Positions 1 through 8,346 of a stretch of 64,000 nucleotides of DNA are shown here, piece after piece. The stretch is from contig NZ_JACHGN010000011.1 of the NCBI RefSeq assembly GCF_014202315.1, positions 62,001 through 126,000 on the forward strand, written 5' to 3'. The position numbers were made by a program, and so were the translations under genes. Under the pieces are notes generated by a model. It was not told where the DNA came from and made no database searches. It worked only from the letters and a program-made list of their open reading frames with translations. Source of the stretch: Thermocatellispora tengchongensis. Its GTDB lineage: Bacteria; Actinomycetota; Actinomycetes; Streptosporangiales; Streptosporangiaceae. Within the stretch, counting starts at the first letter, position 1; every line of letters starts with the position of its first letter.

Positions 1-75
1 CGGGTGGTCCCGCAGGAAGCGCCGGGCGAACACGCTCATGACGAAGCCGCAGGCCCCGGTCACGACGACTCTCAT
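1..75 (-). CDS. NAD-dependent epimerase/dehydratase family protein, N-terminal fragment (runs off the window)
   Basis: Only the first 25 codons are present. They read MRVVVTGACGFVMSVFARRF and onward, a typical start of the extended SDR (NAD-dependent epimerase) family: a beta strand followed by a TGxxGFVxxxxA nucleotide-binding loop. The ATG overlaps the stop codon of the upstream deacetylase gene as ATGA, so the two are translationally coupled. Substrate cannot be judged from this fragment. Confidence 0.6.
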   Translation of the reverse strand, partial: MRVVVTGACGFVMSVFARRFLRDHP

Positions 76-1013
76 GCCCGCCCCACCGCGCCGGCGGAGT
101 CCGGCAGGCCCGGCAGCCACGTTGCGGCCGGGTGCGTACGGCGCCAGTGGCGGGCGATGTCGGCCCGCCGGGCGACCCACACGTCCCCGGCCTCGGCCAC
201 GTGATCGAGGAAGCGCACCAGGTCGGCGGCCCTGCCCGGGCGTCCCGCGATCCGGGTGTGCAGCCCGACGCTCATCATCTTCGGCCGGTCGTCCCCCTCG
301 GCGCGGAGCAGGTCCAGGGCCCGGCGCAGGTAGGCGGAGAAGCTCTCGGACTGGAAGCCGTAGGTGTTGAGGTACCGGCCGTCGTTGTTGTCGAGGGTGT
401 ACGGGACGACCAGGTGGGCCCGGTCGCCGACCTGCTCCCAGTAGGGCAGGTCGTCGGCGAAGGAGTCGGCGTCGTACAGGAAGCCGCCCTCCTGCGCCAC
501 GATGCGGCGGGTGTGAGGGCTCGTCCGGCCGGTGTACCAGCCCTCCGGCCGGCGGCCGGTGACCCTGGTGTGCAGCTCTACGGCCTGGCGGACGTGCTCC
601 CGCTCCAGTTCCTCGGGCATCTCGGCGTAGTCGATCCAGCGCAGCCCGTGGCAGGCGATCTCCCACTCCGCCTCGTTCATCGCGGCCACCGCCTCGGGGT
701 TCCTCTCCAGGGAGGTCGCGACGCCGAACACGGTCACCGGCATGCCGCGCTCGGTGAACAGCCGGCGCAGCCGCCAGAAGCCGGCCCGGGTGCCGTACTC
801 GTACTGGGACTCCACGTTGAGGTTGCGGATGTGGGGCAGCTCGCGCGTCGGCTCCTCGGTCAGGAACGCCTCCGAGCACCGGTCCCCGTGCAGGACCGAG
901 CGCTCGCCGCCCTCCTCGTAGTTGACGACGAACTGCAGGGCGACCCTGGCGCCGCCCGGCCAGTCCGCGTGCGGCGGGCGGGGGCCGTATCCCCTGAGGT
1001 CTCGTGGGTACAT
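72..1013 (-). CDS. PuuE-like allantoinase / polysaccharide deacetylase family protein
   Basis: A 313-residue NodB-fold protein. It starts MYPRDLRGYGPRPP, the characteristic N-terminus of the cofactor-independent allantoinase PuuE. The body has NYEEGGERSVLHGD, then the helix region with WEIACHGLRWIDYAEM and the motif TGRTSPHTRRIVAQEGGFLYDADSF, all typical of that group. Family members hydrolyse allantoin or related cyclic amides, but some act on other N-acyl or ring substrates, so the substrate is open. I chose the internal ATG at 1013 because the family N-terminus begins there and the upstream extension is low-complexity arginine-rich sequence. The gene lies 47 bp after the amidohydrolase gene and overlaps the next gene by 4 bp, suggesting one three-gene operon. 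Confidence 0.75.
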   Translation of the reverse strand: MYPRDLRGYGPRPPHADWPGGARVALQFVVNYEEGGERSVLHGDRCSEAFLTEEPTRELPHIRNLNVESQYEYGTRAGFWRLRRLFTERGMPVTVFGVATSLERNPEAVAAMNEAEWEIACHGLRWIDYAEMPEELEREHVRQAVELHTRVTGRRPEGWYTGRTSPHTRRIVAQEGGFLYDADSFADDLPYWEQVGDRAHLVVPYTLDNNDGRYLNTYGFQSESFSAYLRRALDLLRAEGDDRPKMMSVGLHTRIAGRPGRAADLVRFLDHVAEAGDVWVARRADIARHWRRTHPAATWLPGLPDSAGAVGRA

Positions 1014-1060
1014 CGTTCCGCTCACTTCCCGGCAGAGGGTGGTGGTCCTGGGTCGGCGCG

Positions 1061-2446
1061 TCAGCAGTCGGGGACGGGGGCGGCGCGGCGTACGGGCCGG
1101 AGGGGGACCGGCCCGGTGTCCACGCCCGAGCTGGCGACCAGCGGTGCGACGAGACGGCCGCCCTGGTAGACGGCCCGCACGTCCCACAGCCGGGACACGT
1201 CACGGGTGGCGTCGCCCGCGACGACGACCATGTCGGCGAGGCGGCCGGGGGCCAGGGTGCCCACCCGGTCGCCGATCCCGCACGCCTCGGCGGCGACGGC
1301 GGTCGCCGCGCGGATGGCCGCGAGCGGCGCCATGCCCGCCGCCACGGCCAGTTCGATGCCGTGCTGGAGGCCGCCGAAGGAGACGTCGTACGGTCCCGCG
1401 TCGGTGCTGATCGCGATGCGCGGGCCCAGGCCGTCGGCCAGCATCGAGGACAGGATGCCGAGCTTCATGTCGAAGTAGGCCTCAAGGGCGGAGACCCGGC
1501 CCTTGTCCGCGGGGCCGAGCGCGCCGTGCCCGGCCCGCCGCCGCAGCTCGACGAGGGTCTCCCAGCCGCCGGTCTGGGCGGTGAAGCTGATGAAGGTGCC
1601 CGCCTCGTGCACGCTCTGGGCCACCGCCGGGTCGTAGACCATGTGCCCGCTGGAGGCCACGCCGCCGCCGAACTCCATCATCTCCCCGGGCACGAGGAAC
1701 TCGGCGTGCTCGATGCAGTCCAGGCCCGCCTTCACCGCGTTGAGCATGGAGGACGTGGCGCGGCAGTGGGCGGTGGTGGGCCGGCCGAGGCCGTGCGCCG
1801 TCTCCACGGCGACCCGCATCTCGGCCGCGGTGTAGGAGGAGTAGTAGGGGATGTTGCCCGCGGTCGCCCCGCCCGACGCCATGATCTTGATGTGGTCGGC
1901 GCCCTCGGCCACCAGGCGCCGCACGGCCGCACGGATCTGGTCGGCGCCGTCGGCGACGCCGTTGCACCAGTAGAAGTGCCCGTGGGAGTGGGTGATCGGA
2001 CGGCCGGCGAGCAGCATGCGCGGGCCGTTGACGTAGCCCCGCTCGACGGCCTCCCTGACCTCGAACACGACCCGGTTGCGCCCGCCGTTGTCCCTGATGG
2101 TGGTCACGCCGGAGGCGAGGTGCCGGCGCAGGTTGCTGACCGCGATCAACGCCATCATCTCGTCGGAGTCGAGGACCTGCCGCTCGTACGGGGTGCCGTC
2201 CCCGGTCAGCGTGATGTGGCAGTGGGCGTCCACGAACCCCGGGACGACGGTGGCGTCGCCGTAGTCGATCACCCGGACTCCGGGGCGGGCGAGATCCTCC
2301 GCGGCGTCCGCGGCCGTGCACACCCGCACGACGCGCTCGCCCCGGAGCTCCACCACTGCGTCGTGCAGGACATCCCCCGCGCCGTCGCCCAGGGCGGGGA
2401 ACACCCGCGCCGCCCGAAGAAAGCACTGGTCCGAGCTGAGATCCAC
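1061..2446 (-). CDS. Metal-dependent amidohydrolase (imidazolonepropionase/prolidase-like)
   Basis: A 461-residue amidohydrolase-superfamily enzyme. After a beta-sandwich start it carries VVPGFVDAHCHITL, the first HxH metal ligands. Further on are GADHIKIMASGG (a candidate bridging lysine), TTAHCRAT, DCIEHAEFL and STDAGPYD (the late Asp), followed by the usual C-terminal LAPGRLADMVVV return to the sandwich domain. These are the features of the cytosolic imidazolonepropionase-like and Xaa-Pro dipeptidase-like branch, which hydrolyses cyclic or linear amides. The start is a GTG with GGAGAGGA upstream. It is probably the first gene of an operon with the deacetylase. The exact substrate is unknown. 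Confidence 0.8.
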   Translation of the reverse strand: MDLSSDQCFLRAARVFPALGDGAGDVLHDAVVELRGERVVRVCTAADAAEDLARPGVRVIDYGDATVVPGFVDAHCHITLTGDGTPYERQVLDSDEMMALIAVSNLRRHLASGVTTIRDNGGRNRVVFEVREAVERGYVNGPRMLLAGRPITHSHGHFYWCNGVADGADQIRAAVRRLVAEGADHIKIMASGGATAGNIPYYSSYTAAEMRVAVETAHGLGRPTTAHCRATSSMLNAVKAGLDCIEHAEFLVPGEMMEFGGGVASSGHMVYDPAVAQSVHEAGTFISFTAQTGGWETLVELRRRAGHGALGPADKGRVSALEAYFDMKLGILSSMLADGLGPRIAISTDAGPYDVSFGGLQHGIELAVAAGMAPLAAIRAATAVAAEACGIGDRVGTLAPGRLADMVVVAGDATRDVSRLWDVRAVYQGGRLVAPLVASSGVDTGPVPLRPVRRAAPVPDC

Positions 2447-2788
2447 TGGTGTCCTCTCCGTGTTCCGAGATCGGCATTCCGAGATCGGCGGCCCGCTGGG
2501 AAGCCCGCGGGAGGGGCGCTCTGTCGCGTTCGGCGGGAGTTCGTCAAATGTGACAGAGGTCTTCCAGACTTGTCCAGAGCGGGCGACCTGTTCACGCCGA
2601 TTTCACATCCGGACCACAAGACGAGGAACCCGCCCCCTTCAGGGCGTTATCGAACCTTGACCGCCACGGCCCTGGACATCCGCCCACACGCGGGGTCAGA
2701 TTGACCCTCATCCAGATTCGTCACCAACAAGGATCATCAGTCATCCATGACTAACGACCCTCACCGCGTCCACTGAAAGGAACCCGCC
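2447..2788. other. Divergent intergenic region, amidohydrolase / SDR
   Basis: 342 bp between a minus-strand and a plus-strand gene, so it must hold both promoters. It is less GC-rich than its surroundings near 2640-2780. A ribosome-binding site GAAAGGA (2775-2781) precedes the TTG start at 2789. I see no convincing long palindrome or RNA element. Confidence 0.5.
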
Positions 2789-3511
2789 TTGCCTGGGATC
2801 GCCCTGGTGACCGGCGCCGCGTCCGGGATCGGCGCCGCGACCGCAGAACGTCTCCGCGACCACGGCTGGAGGGTCTGGGCGGCCGACCTGGACGAGGACG
2901 GCCTGCGAAGGCTGAGCCCGGGGATCACCACCCGGGCGCTGGACGTCGCCGACGAGGTCGCCGTCCAGTCCCTCCTCGACGACCTCGGACGCGCCGAGGG
3001 CCGGCTCGACGGCGTCGCCGCCTGCGCCGGGATCGGCTACACCGCTCCCGCGACGGACACGACACCGCAGATCTTCGACGAGGTGATGCGCGTCAACCTG
3101 CGCGCCGTGTTCGTGCTGGCCCGCGCCGCGGTGCCACTGCTGTCGGCATCACCGACACCCTCGTTCGCGGCCATCGCCTCCGAACTCGGCACCGTGGGCG
3201 CCCCCGGCCTGAGCGCGTACGGCTCGTCCAAGGCCGGGGTGATCAACCTCATGCGCGTACTCGCGCTGGAGCACGCCGCGCAGGGCGTCCGGTTCAACGC
3301 GGTCGCGCCCGGCGGGACCAGAACCCCCATGATGGAGCGGGAACAGCAGCGCCTGGGCAGGACGCTCGCGGACGCGGCGGCCAACATCCCCCTGGGCCGC
3401 CTGGCCGAGCCATCCGAGATCGCCGCGGTCGTGGAGTTCGTCCTGTCGGCCGACTCCTCCTTCATGACCGGCAGCGTACTCACCGCCGACGGCGGCTACA
3501 CCGCCCGCTGA
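2789..3511 (+). CDS. SDR family oxidoreductase
   Basis: A 240-residue classical short-chain dehydrogenase. It has the NAD(P)-binding TGAASGIG motif near residues 9-16, an ACAGIG strand (normally NNAG), and a catalytic Ser followed by YGSSK. The C-terminal SSFMTGSVLTADGGYTA is the standard family ending. The start is TTG with GAAAGGA upstream at good spacing. It resembles EntA-like and general FabG-like SDRs and sits at the far end of the metallophore cluster, convergent with the flavin reductase. Nothing directly shows that it takes part in the metallophore pathway. Confidence 0.8.
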   Translation: MPGIALVTGAASGIGAATAERLRDHGWRVWAADLDEDGLRRLSPGITTRALDVADEVAVQSLLDDLGRAEGRLDGVAACAGIGYTAPATDTTPQIFDEVMRVNLRAVFVLARAAVPLLSASPTPSFAAIASELGTVGAPGLSAYGSSKAGVINLMRVLALEHAAQGVRFNAVAPGGTRTPMMEREQQRLGRTLADAAANIPLGRLAEPSEIAAVVEFVLSADSSFMTGSVLTADGGYTAR

Positions 3512-3666
3512 CCCCGCGGTCGTCGCGGTGGAAGTGCACCCAGCGAGCCGGCCGAGGTGGCCGCCTGGTCGCCGTCGATGTTCACCGGCAGGTCGATGGT
3601 CATGTGCTGGGTGTGCTCCCCTTTCACCTCGGCCTGTCGCAGATAGCCGGTGATCTGGTCGATGCC
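3496..3666 (-). pseudogene. Possible remnant of an NTF2/SnoaL-like protein, C-terminal piece only
   Basis: Read on the minus strand in the frame that ends at 3496, residues from about 3666 onward run GIDQITGYLRQAEVKGEHTQ and then HMTIDLPVNIDGDQAAT. That alternation resembles the central strands of SnoaL-like/NTF2 proteins. The upstream part of this frame is a shadow of the flavin reductase and has no start of its own. I read it as the end of a gene whose front was lost when the flavin reductase end was joined here. Support is weak, since only about 45 residues look gene-like. Confidence 0.35.
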
Positions 3667-4136
3667 AGGTCGTGGTACGCGCGGGCCTGGAGCACCAGCG
3701 GGGAGCGTTCCCGGTGGGCGGACTGCCACAGGGGGGCGCCCACGATCAGGGTGTGGTCGGCGTACGACAGGTAATCCACGGCCCGGCACACCGCGGCGGC
3801 GCAGGCGTGGGCGAGGATCGGGATCGCGTGCCTCGTCTCCACGGCCAGGTCGTCGCCGAAGCGCTCGTGCGGGGGGCGGTGGGCGAATCTCTCGCACAGG
3901 TCGCGCTGGTCGCGGCTGAGCAGGCTGACGCCGAAGCGCCCGGACTCGCGGATCGCGGGCAGGGTGCGGCTCGTCTCACTCAGCGAGACGACGAGCAGAG
4001 GGGGTGCCGCCGACAGCGACATGACCGCGTTCACCGTGCAGCCGGCGGGGACGCCTCTGTTGGCCGTCGTGACGACGGCGACGCCCGACGGCCATTGGGC
4101 CATGAACCGGCGGAACTCATCGGCCGTGACGGCCAT
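3624..4136 (-). CDS. Flavin reductase domain protein (NAD(P)H:FMN/FAD reductase)
   Basis: A 170-residue FMN-binding split-barrel protein. It has the typical opening FRRFMAQWPSGVAVVTT, the PAGCTVNAVMSLSAAPPLLV loop and the GRFGVSLLS region. Such proteins supply reduced flavin to two-component monooxygenases, so the luciferase-like monooxygenase at 19732-20871 is a plausible partner. The ATG at 4136 lies inside the end of the MFS gene (20-bp overlap), and this is the last gene of the minus-strand operon. Family similarity ends around QARAYHDLAS. The last dozen residues look like read-through into unrelated sequence, consistent with a rearrangement near 3660. Confidence 0.8.
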   Translation of the reverse strand: MAVTADEFRRFMAQWPSGVAVVTTANRGVPAGCTVNAVMSLSAAPPLLVVSLSETSRTLPAIRESGRFGVSLLSRDQRDLCERFAHRPPHERFGDDLAVETRHAIPILAHACAAAVCRAVDYLSYADHTLIVGAPLWQSAHRERSPLVLQARAYHDLASTRSPAICDRPR

Positions 4137-5652
4137 CGGCCTTTTCCTCCGCCGGGACGGGTGGCGTGGCGGGGCTCGCACGCCTGCGCAGGGTGGCCGC
4201 GGCGGTCAGCGCGCCCACGAGTGCGAGGGCCGCTCCGGCCAGGCCGATGGCGGCGATCCCGTCGGCGAACGCCGTCCTGGCGGCGGCCAGGGACGTCGCG
4301 GGCACCTCGGCGAAACGGCCGGCCTCCACCGCCGTACGCAGGCGCTCGTCGGCGAGGGCGGCGCCGACCTGGGCGGACAGCAGCGCGCCGAACACCGTGA
4401 CCCCGATCGCGGTGCCGAGCGGGAAGAACGCGTTCACCAGGCCGCTGGCCATGCCGGCCCGCGCCGGGGGCACGCCCGACACCGAGACGGTCATCAGGGG
4501 TGCGTAGAGGAGGCCGCTTCCGGCTCCCAGCAGCACCAGGCCCGGCAGCGCGACCGTCCACGGCGTCTCGGCGCCGACCTGGGCGAGGAACACGAACCCC
4601 AGCGCGATCACGACGAAGCCCGCGGTCACCAGGGCGGCCGGGCCGGTGCGTCCCAGGAGCCGTCCGGCGGCCAGGCTCGTCACGATGACCGCCGCGGACA
4701 GTGCCACCAAGCGGATTCCCGTCTCCAGCGGCGAGTAGCCGAGCATGCCCTGCAGCCACAGCACCAGGTACGCCAGCGGTCCCAGGTGCAGCACCCGGGT
4801 GAGGAAGCTGAGGGCGGCGGCGCCGGCGAAGGACGCGATCCGGAACAGCCGCAGGTCGAGCAGCGGCTGCGCGGCGCGCCTCTCGACCAGGACGAACGCG
4901 GCCAGCCCGGCGAGGCCGGCGCACGCCGCCACGGCGACGTCGGCGCTCCGCCAGCCGTGGTCGGCTCCGGCCACGACGGCGTAGTTGATCGCGAACAGGG
5001 CCACGGCCGCGAGCGCGGCGCCGGGCAGGTCGAGCGGGCCGCCCCAGGACTCGCGCGGCGGGGCGGTGATGCGGAGCAGCGCGCCCGCGAGCAGGATCAC
5101 CCCGGGAAGCAGGTTCACCAGGAAGATCGACCGCCAGCCGAACACCTCGACCAGGGCGCCGCCGGCCAGCGGCCCGAGCGCGGCGGAGGCGGCTCCCACG
5201 GCGGAGAACACGCCGATCGCGGACGCCCTGCGCTCGGCGGGGAAGGCCGACACCAGCAGCGGGATGGCGGGCGCGAAGGTCACCGCGCCGCCGATGCCCT
5301 GGATCGCCCGCGCGGCCATCAGCATCTCGGGGCTGCCCGCGATCCCGCACAGGCCGGACGCGAGCGTGAAGCCGGCCACGCCGGCGAGGAACACCTCCCG
5401 TCTGCCGAGCCGGTCCGACAACGATCCGGCCGGGAGCAGCAGCGCGGCGAACACCAGCGGGTACACGCCGACGACCCACTGCAGATCGGCGAGGCCGGCC
5501 CGGAAGTCCGCCGCGATGTCCTCCACGGCGATGTTGACGATCGTGATGTCGAGCGTCAGCAGCGCCCCGGCGGTGCTGACCAGGGCCAGGGTCCAGCGCC
5601 GCGATCCGCGGGGCGGCGATGCCTGAGGCGGTGACGCATGGGGGGCGGTCAT
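4117..5652 (-). CDS. MFS drug/siderophore exporter, DHA2 (EmrB/QacA) 14-TM family
   Basis: A 511-residue membrane protein with about 14 hydrophobic segments. It shows the DHA2 signatures LDITIVNIAVEDI in helix 1, the GSLSDRLGRREVFL loop (motif A) and a GPLAGGALVEVFGWRSIFLVN motif C-like stretch in helix 5. It is expected to export a small molecule by proton antiport. Its place inside the metallophore operon, translationally coupled to the methyltransferase (ATGA overlap at 5649-5652), suggests export of the product. The start chosen is the ATG at this overlap. Confidence 0.85.
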   Translation of the reverse strand: MTAPHASPPQASPPRGSRRWTLALVSTAGALLTLDITIVNIAVEDIAADFRAGLADLQWVVGVYPLVFAALLLPAGSLSDRLGRREVFLAGVAGFTLASGLCGIAGSPEMLMAARAIQGIGGAVTFAPAIPLLVSAFPAERRASAIGVFSAVGAASAALGPLAGGALVEVFGWRSIFLVNLLPGVILLAGALLRITAPPRESWGGPLDLPGAALAAVALFAINYAVVAGADHGWRSADVAVAACAGLAGLAAFVLVERRAAQPLLDLRLFRIASFAGAAALSFLTRVLHLGPLAYLVLWLQGMLGYSPLETGIRLVALSAAVIVTSLAAGRLLGRTGPAALVTAGFVVIALGFVFLAQVGAETPWTVALPGLVLLGAGSGLLYAPLMTVSVSGVPPARAGMASGLVNAFFPLGTAIGVTVFGALLSAQVGAALADERLRTAVEAGRFAEVPATSLAAARTAFADGIAAIGLAGAALALVGALTAAATLRRRASPATPPVPAEEKADGRHGR

Positions 5653-6377
5653 GGCGTCAGCACCGCGATCTCGGGGGTGACCTCGCCGCCGGCGTGGGCG
5701 ATGCGGCGGCTCGTCATGCCCGCCTCGCGGGCGATCTGGGCGGTGTCGAGGGTGTGCCAGTCGTAGCCGTCGCTCACCTCGCGCACGGTCCTGCCGTCCC
5801 GGAGCACCCGCCAGGTGGTGGTGAAGCGCATCAGGCCGGGGCCGAGCGGCTCCCCCGCCAGCCACCACTCGTAGACCTGGCGCCCCATCGTCTCGCGCAG
5901 CGAAAGGGTCGGTGGGATGGTCCTGGGAGTGCGCACCCCCATCAGCTCGACGACGATGACCCCGCCGGGCGCGAGCCGTTCCCGCAGGCGGGCCCACAGG
6001 GTGCGGCGCTCGGGCTCGGTGAGGTGCCCGGCCACGCCGAAGATCACCGCCGCCGAGATCCGGTCGAGCGGCGGCAGGTCGGGGGCCGCGGTGTCCACGA
6101 CGGTGACGCGCTCGCGCAGGCCCGGGTCGTCGGCGACGCGGCTGGTGAGAATGGCCCGCATCGGAGGGGAGGGCTCCATCGCGACGATCTCGGCGGTGGG
6201 CAGGGCGGCCGCGATGACCTCGGTGACCCGGCCCGTTCCCGCTCCGATCTCCAGGATCGGCCCCCCGGCCGGGTCCAGCTCCTTGAGCACGGCGCTCAGC
6301 GGGGGGCCGCTGCTGACGATGTGCCTGGTGGCGACCATCTCGTAGAACTCGGCCGCCGGCGAGTAGTAGTCACGCAT
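5649..6377 (-). CDS. SAM-dependent methyltransferase, paralogue of the domain fused to the thiazolinyl imide reductase
   Basis: A 242-residue class I methyltransferase with ILEIGAGTGRVTEVI (motif I) and LAPGGVIVVELM (motif IV/V). It aligns almost end to end with the C-terminal half of the protein at 8343-10226: both share AEF at the start, ILTSRV or VLTSRV, GVAGHL, GRQ.YEWW and YDWH. A local duplication is therefore likely. The ATG at 6377 has AAGGA upstream and is preferred over 6395, which has none. The probable role is N-, C- or O-methylation of the thiazoline/thiazolidine chain; the target atom cannot be deduced. The thioesterase stop (TAA, 6386-6388) lies 8 bp upstream. Confidence 0.8.
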   Translation of the reverse strand: MRDYYSPAAEFYEMVATRHIVSSGPPLSAVLKELDPAGGPILEIGAGTGRVTEVIAAALPTAEIVAMEPSPPMRAILTSRVADDPGLRERVTVVDTAAPDLPPLDRISAAVIFGVAGHLTEPERRTLWARLRERLAPGGVIVVELMGVRTPRTIPPTLSLRETMGRQVYEWWLAGEPLGPGLMRFTTTWRVLRDGRTVREVSDGYDWHTLDTAQIAREAGMTSRRIAHAGGEVTPEIAVLTP

Positions 6378-6385
6378 CCTTGTCC

Positions 6386-7156
6386 TTACGGCCATGGGGA
6401 GGTGTGGACGAGGGCGGGGTCGAGCCTGCGCACGATGGCCGCCACCACCTCGCTCCGCCGCGGCACCAGGTAGAAGTGCCCGCCGGGGAAGGTCAGGACC
6501 TCGGTGCGGCCGCTCGTCAGGCGGGCCCAGCCGCCGGCCTGGTCCGGGGGCAGCTCGGGGTCGTCGGCGCCGGTGAGCACCGTGAGCGGGCAGGTCAGCG
6601 GCGGACGGGAGCGCGGGCGGTAGTTCTCGATCAGCTTGTAGTCGTTCCTGACGTAGGCCAGCACCGCCCGGCGCAGGGCCGGGTCTGCCAGCACGTCCCG
6701 GTCCGTGCCGCCCAGCCGGGTCAGCTCGTCGATCAGCCCTTCGTCGTCCCGCCGGTGCACGTCGCCGCCGCGGAACCGGTCGGGAGCCGGACGGCCGGAG
6801 ACGAACAGCGCGGCGGGTTCGTGCGGGCGGAGCAGGTGCACGGTCTCGTACGCGACGGCGGCGCCCATGCTGTGCCCGAACACCATGTAGGGGCGGTCGA
6901 GCGCCCCGCGCAGCGCCGCCGCGACGGCGCCGGCCAGCTCGTCCATGTCGTCCACCAGCGGGTCGGGGAAGCGGTCCTCGCGGCCCGGGTACTGCACCGC
7001 GAGCAGTTCGACCGACGGCGGCAGCAGCGCGTTCCAGCTCCGGTACGCGCCCGCGCCCCCGCCCGCGTGGGGAAAGCAGATGAGGCGGTAGCTCGCCGCG
7101 GGCCGGGGCTCGAAGCGGCGCAGCCACGGGCCGAGGGCTCCCGTCACCGCGCTCAC
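6386..7156 (-). CDS. Type II thioesterase (external, proofreading) of the NRPS system
   Basis: A 256-residue alpha/beta hydrolase of the GrsT/RifR type. It has LICFPHAGGGAGAYRSW, the YPGREDR motif, the nucleophile elbow FGHSMGAAVA, a late Asp (TGADDPELPP) and the catalytic His in FPGGHFYLV. Such enzymes remove stalled or wrongly loaded acyl groups from carrier domains. This protein therefore supports a working NRPS line even though the second NRPS carries its own TE. The GTG start at 7156 overlaps the P450 stop as GTGA. Confidence 0.9.
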   Translation of the reverse strand: MSAVTGALGPWLRRFEPRPAASYRLICFPHAGGGAGAYRSWNALLPPSVELLAVQYPGREDRFPDPLVDDMDELAGAVAAALRGALDRPYMVFGHSMGAAVAYETVHLLRPHEPAALFVSGRPAPDRFRGGDVHRRDDEGLIDELTRLGGTDRDVLADPALRRAVLAYVRNDYKLIENYRPRSRPPLTCPLTVLTGADDPELPPDQAGGWARLTSGRTEVLTFPGGHFYLVPRRSEVVAAIVRRLDPALVHTSPWP

Positions 7157-8346
7157 CAGGTCACCGGCATCGACTCGATGCCGAAGGTGGCCGAGTCGTG
7201 CTTGAAGTCGAGCCGGTCGAAGGGGACGGCGAGCTTGAGCCCGGGGATCCTGGCGATGAGCGTGCCGAGCGCGATCTCCAGTTCGAGCCGGGCCAGGTTC
7301 TGGCCGATGCACTGGTGGATGCCGTATCCGAAGGCCATGTGGGAGCGGTTGACCCGGGTCAGGTCGAGCCGTCCGGGGTCGGGGAAGACCTCGGGGTCGT
7401 GGTCGGCGGCGGCGAGCAGGCAGATGACGCCGTCGCCCGCCGGGATGACCGTGCCGGCGACCTCGATGTCCTCGGTGGCGACCCGCAGCGGGATGGAGTC
7501 GGCGACGGACAGCGCGCGCAGCAGCTCCTCGACGGCGGCGGGCAGCAGGTGCGGGGCGTTGCGCAGCTCGGCCAGGGTCTCGGGGCGTTCCAGCAGCATG
7601 AGCGTGCCCAGCGAGATCATGCTCGTGGTGGTCTCGCGGCCCGCGATGATGGTGATCCCGATCGTGGACAGCAGCTCCTGCTCGGTCACGACCCCCTGGG
7701 CGAGGTGGTTGACCACGAGCTTGGACAGCAGGTCCTCCCCCGGGTTCCGCTTCCGTTCCGCGATGAGCTCGCCGAGCATGCGGAACATGTTGCCCAGCGC
7801 CTCGCCGATCTCCCGGGCGTCGCTGCCGCGGCCGCCCGACACCCGGGTGACGTCGCGGAAGAACTCCAGGTCGTCGGCGGGCACGCCGACGAGGTTCAGC
7901 ACGGTCGAGGTGGACACGGCGTTGGCGAAGGCCGGGACGAGGTCCACCGGCGGGCCGTCGGCGAGCATCCGGTCGATGAGCCGGTCCACGGTCGCCTGGA
8001 TCGCGGGCCGCATCCCCTTGACCCGTTTGACGGTGAACTCGGCCTGGAGCATGCGGCGGTGGCGGGTGTGCTCGGGCGGGTCGGTGCGGATGAACGGGCG
8101 GGATCTGGCCGCCGCCTCCTGCTCGCCGATGCCCAGGGCGGGGAAGTTCGGGCGGCGCGGGTCGGAGCTGAGCCGGGGGTCGGCAAGCAGCCTGCGCACG
8201 TCGGCGTACCTGGTCACGATCCACGCCTGCTTGCCGGTCGGCAGGGTCACCCGCTTGACCGGCTCCTCCTCCCGCAGCCTGGCGTACTCGGCGGGCGGGG
8301 CGAAGGGGCACTCGCGGTCGATCGGAAACGGGGTCGTCGCGTTCAT
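7153..8346 (-). CDS. Cytochrome P450
   Basis: A 397-residue bacterial P450. It has an I-helix motif AGRETTTS, with Glu in place of the usual Asp before the Thr pair, an ExxR motif in EELLR, and the heme loop FGYGIHQCIGQNLAR with the cysteine ligand. It should hydroxylate or desaturate the NRPS product or a carrier-bound intermediate. Coelibactin-type clusters also contain a P450. A [3Fe-4S] ferredoxin (37605-37799) is the likely electron donor. The ATG overlaps the reductase-methyltransferase stop as ATGA, so it is translationally coupled. Confidence 0.92.
   Translation of the reverse strand: MNATTPFPIDRECPFAPPAEYARLREEEPVKRVTLPTGKQAWIVTRYADVRRLLADPRLSSDPRRPNFPALGIGEQEAAARSRPFIRTDPPEHTRHRRMLQAEFTVKRVKGMRPAIQATVDRLIDRMLADGPPVDLVPAFANAVSTSTVLNLVGVPADDLEFFRDVTRVSGGRGSDAREIGEALGNMFRMLGELIAERKRNPGEDLLSKLVVNHLAQGVVTEQELLSTIGITIIAGRETTTSMISLGTLMLLERPETLAELRNAPHLLPAAVEELLRALSVADSIPLRVATEDIEVAGTVIPAGDGVICLLAAADHDPEVFPDPGRLDLTRVNRSHMAFGYGIHQCIGQNLARLELEIALGTLIARIPGLKLAVPFDRLDFKHDSATFGIESMPVTW

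Noticed and set aside
4031-5479. Second minus-strand frame and a plus-strand frame across the MFS gene
   Set aside because: Arg/Pro-rich translations without motifs; the MFS frame has proper membrane helices and signatures.
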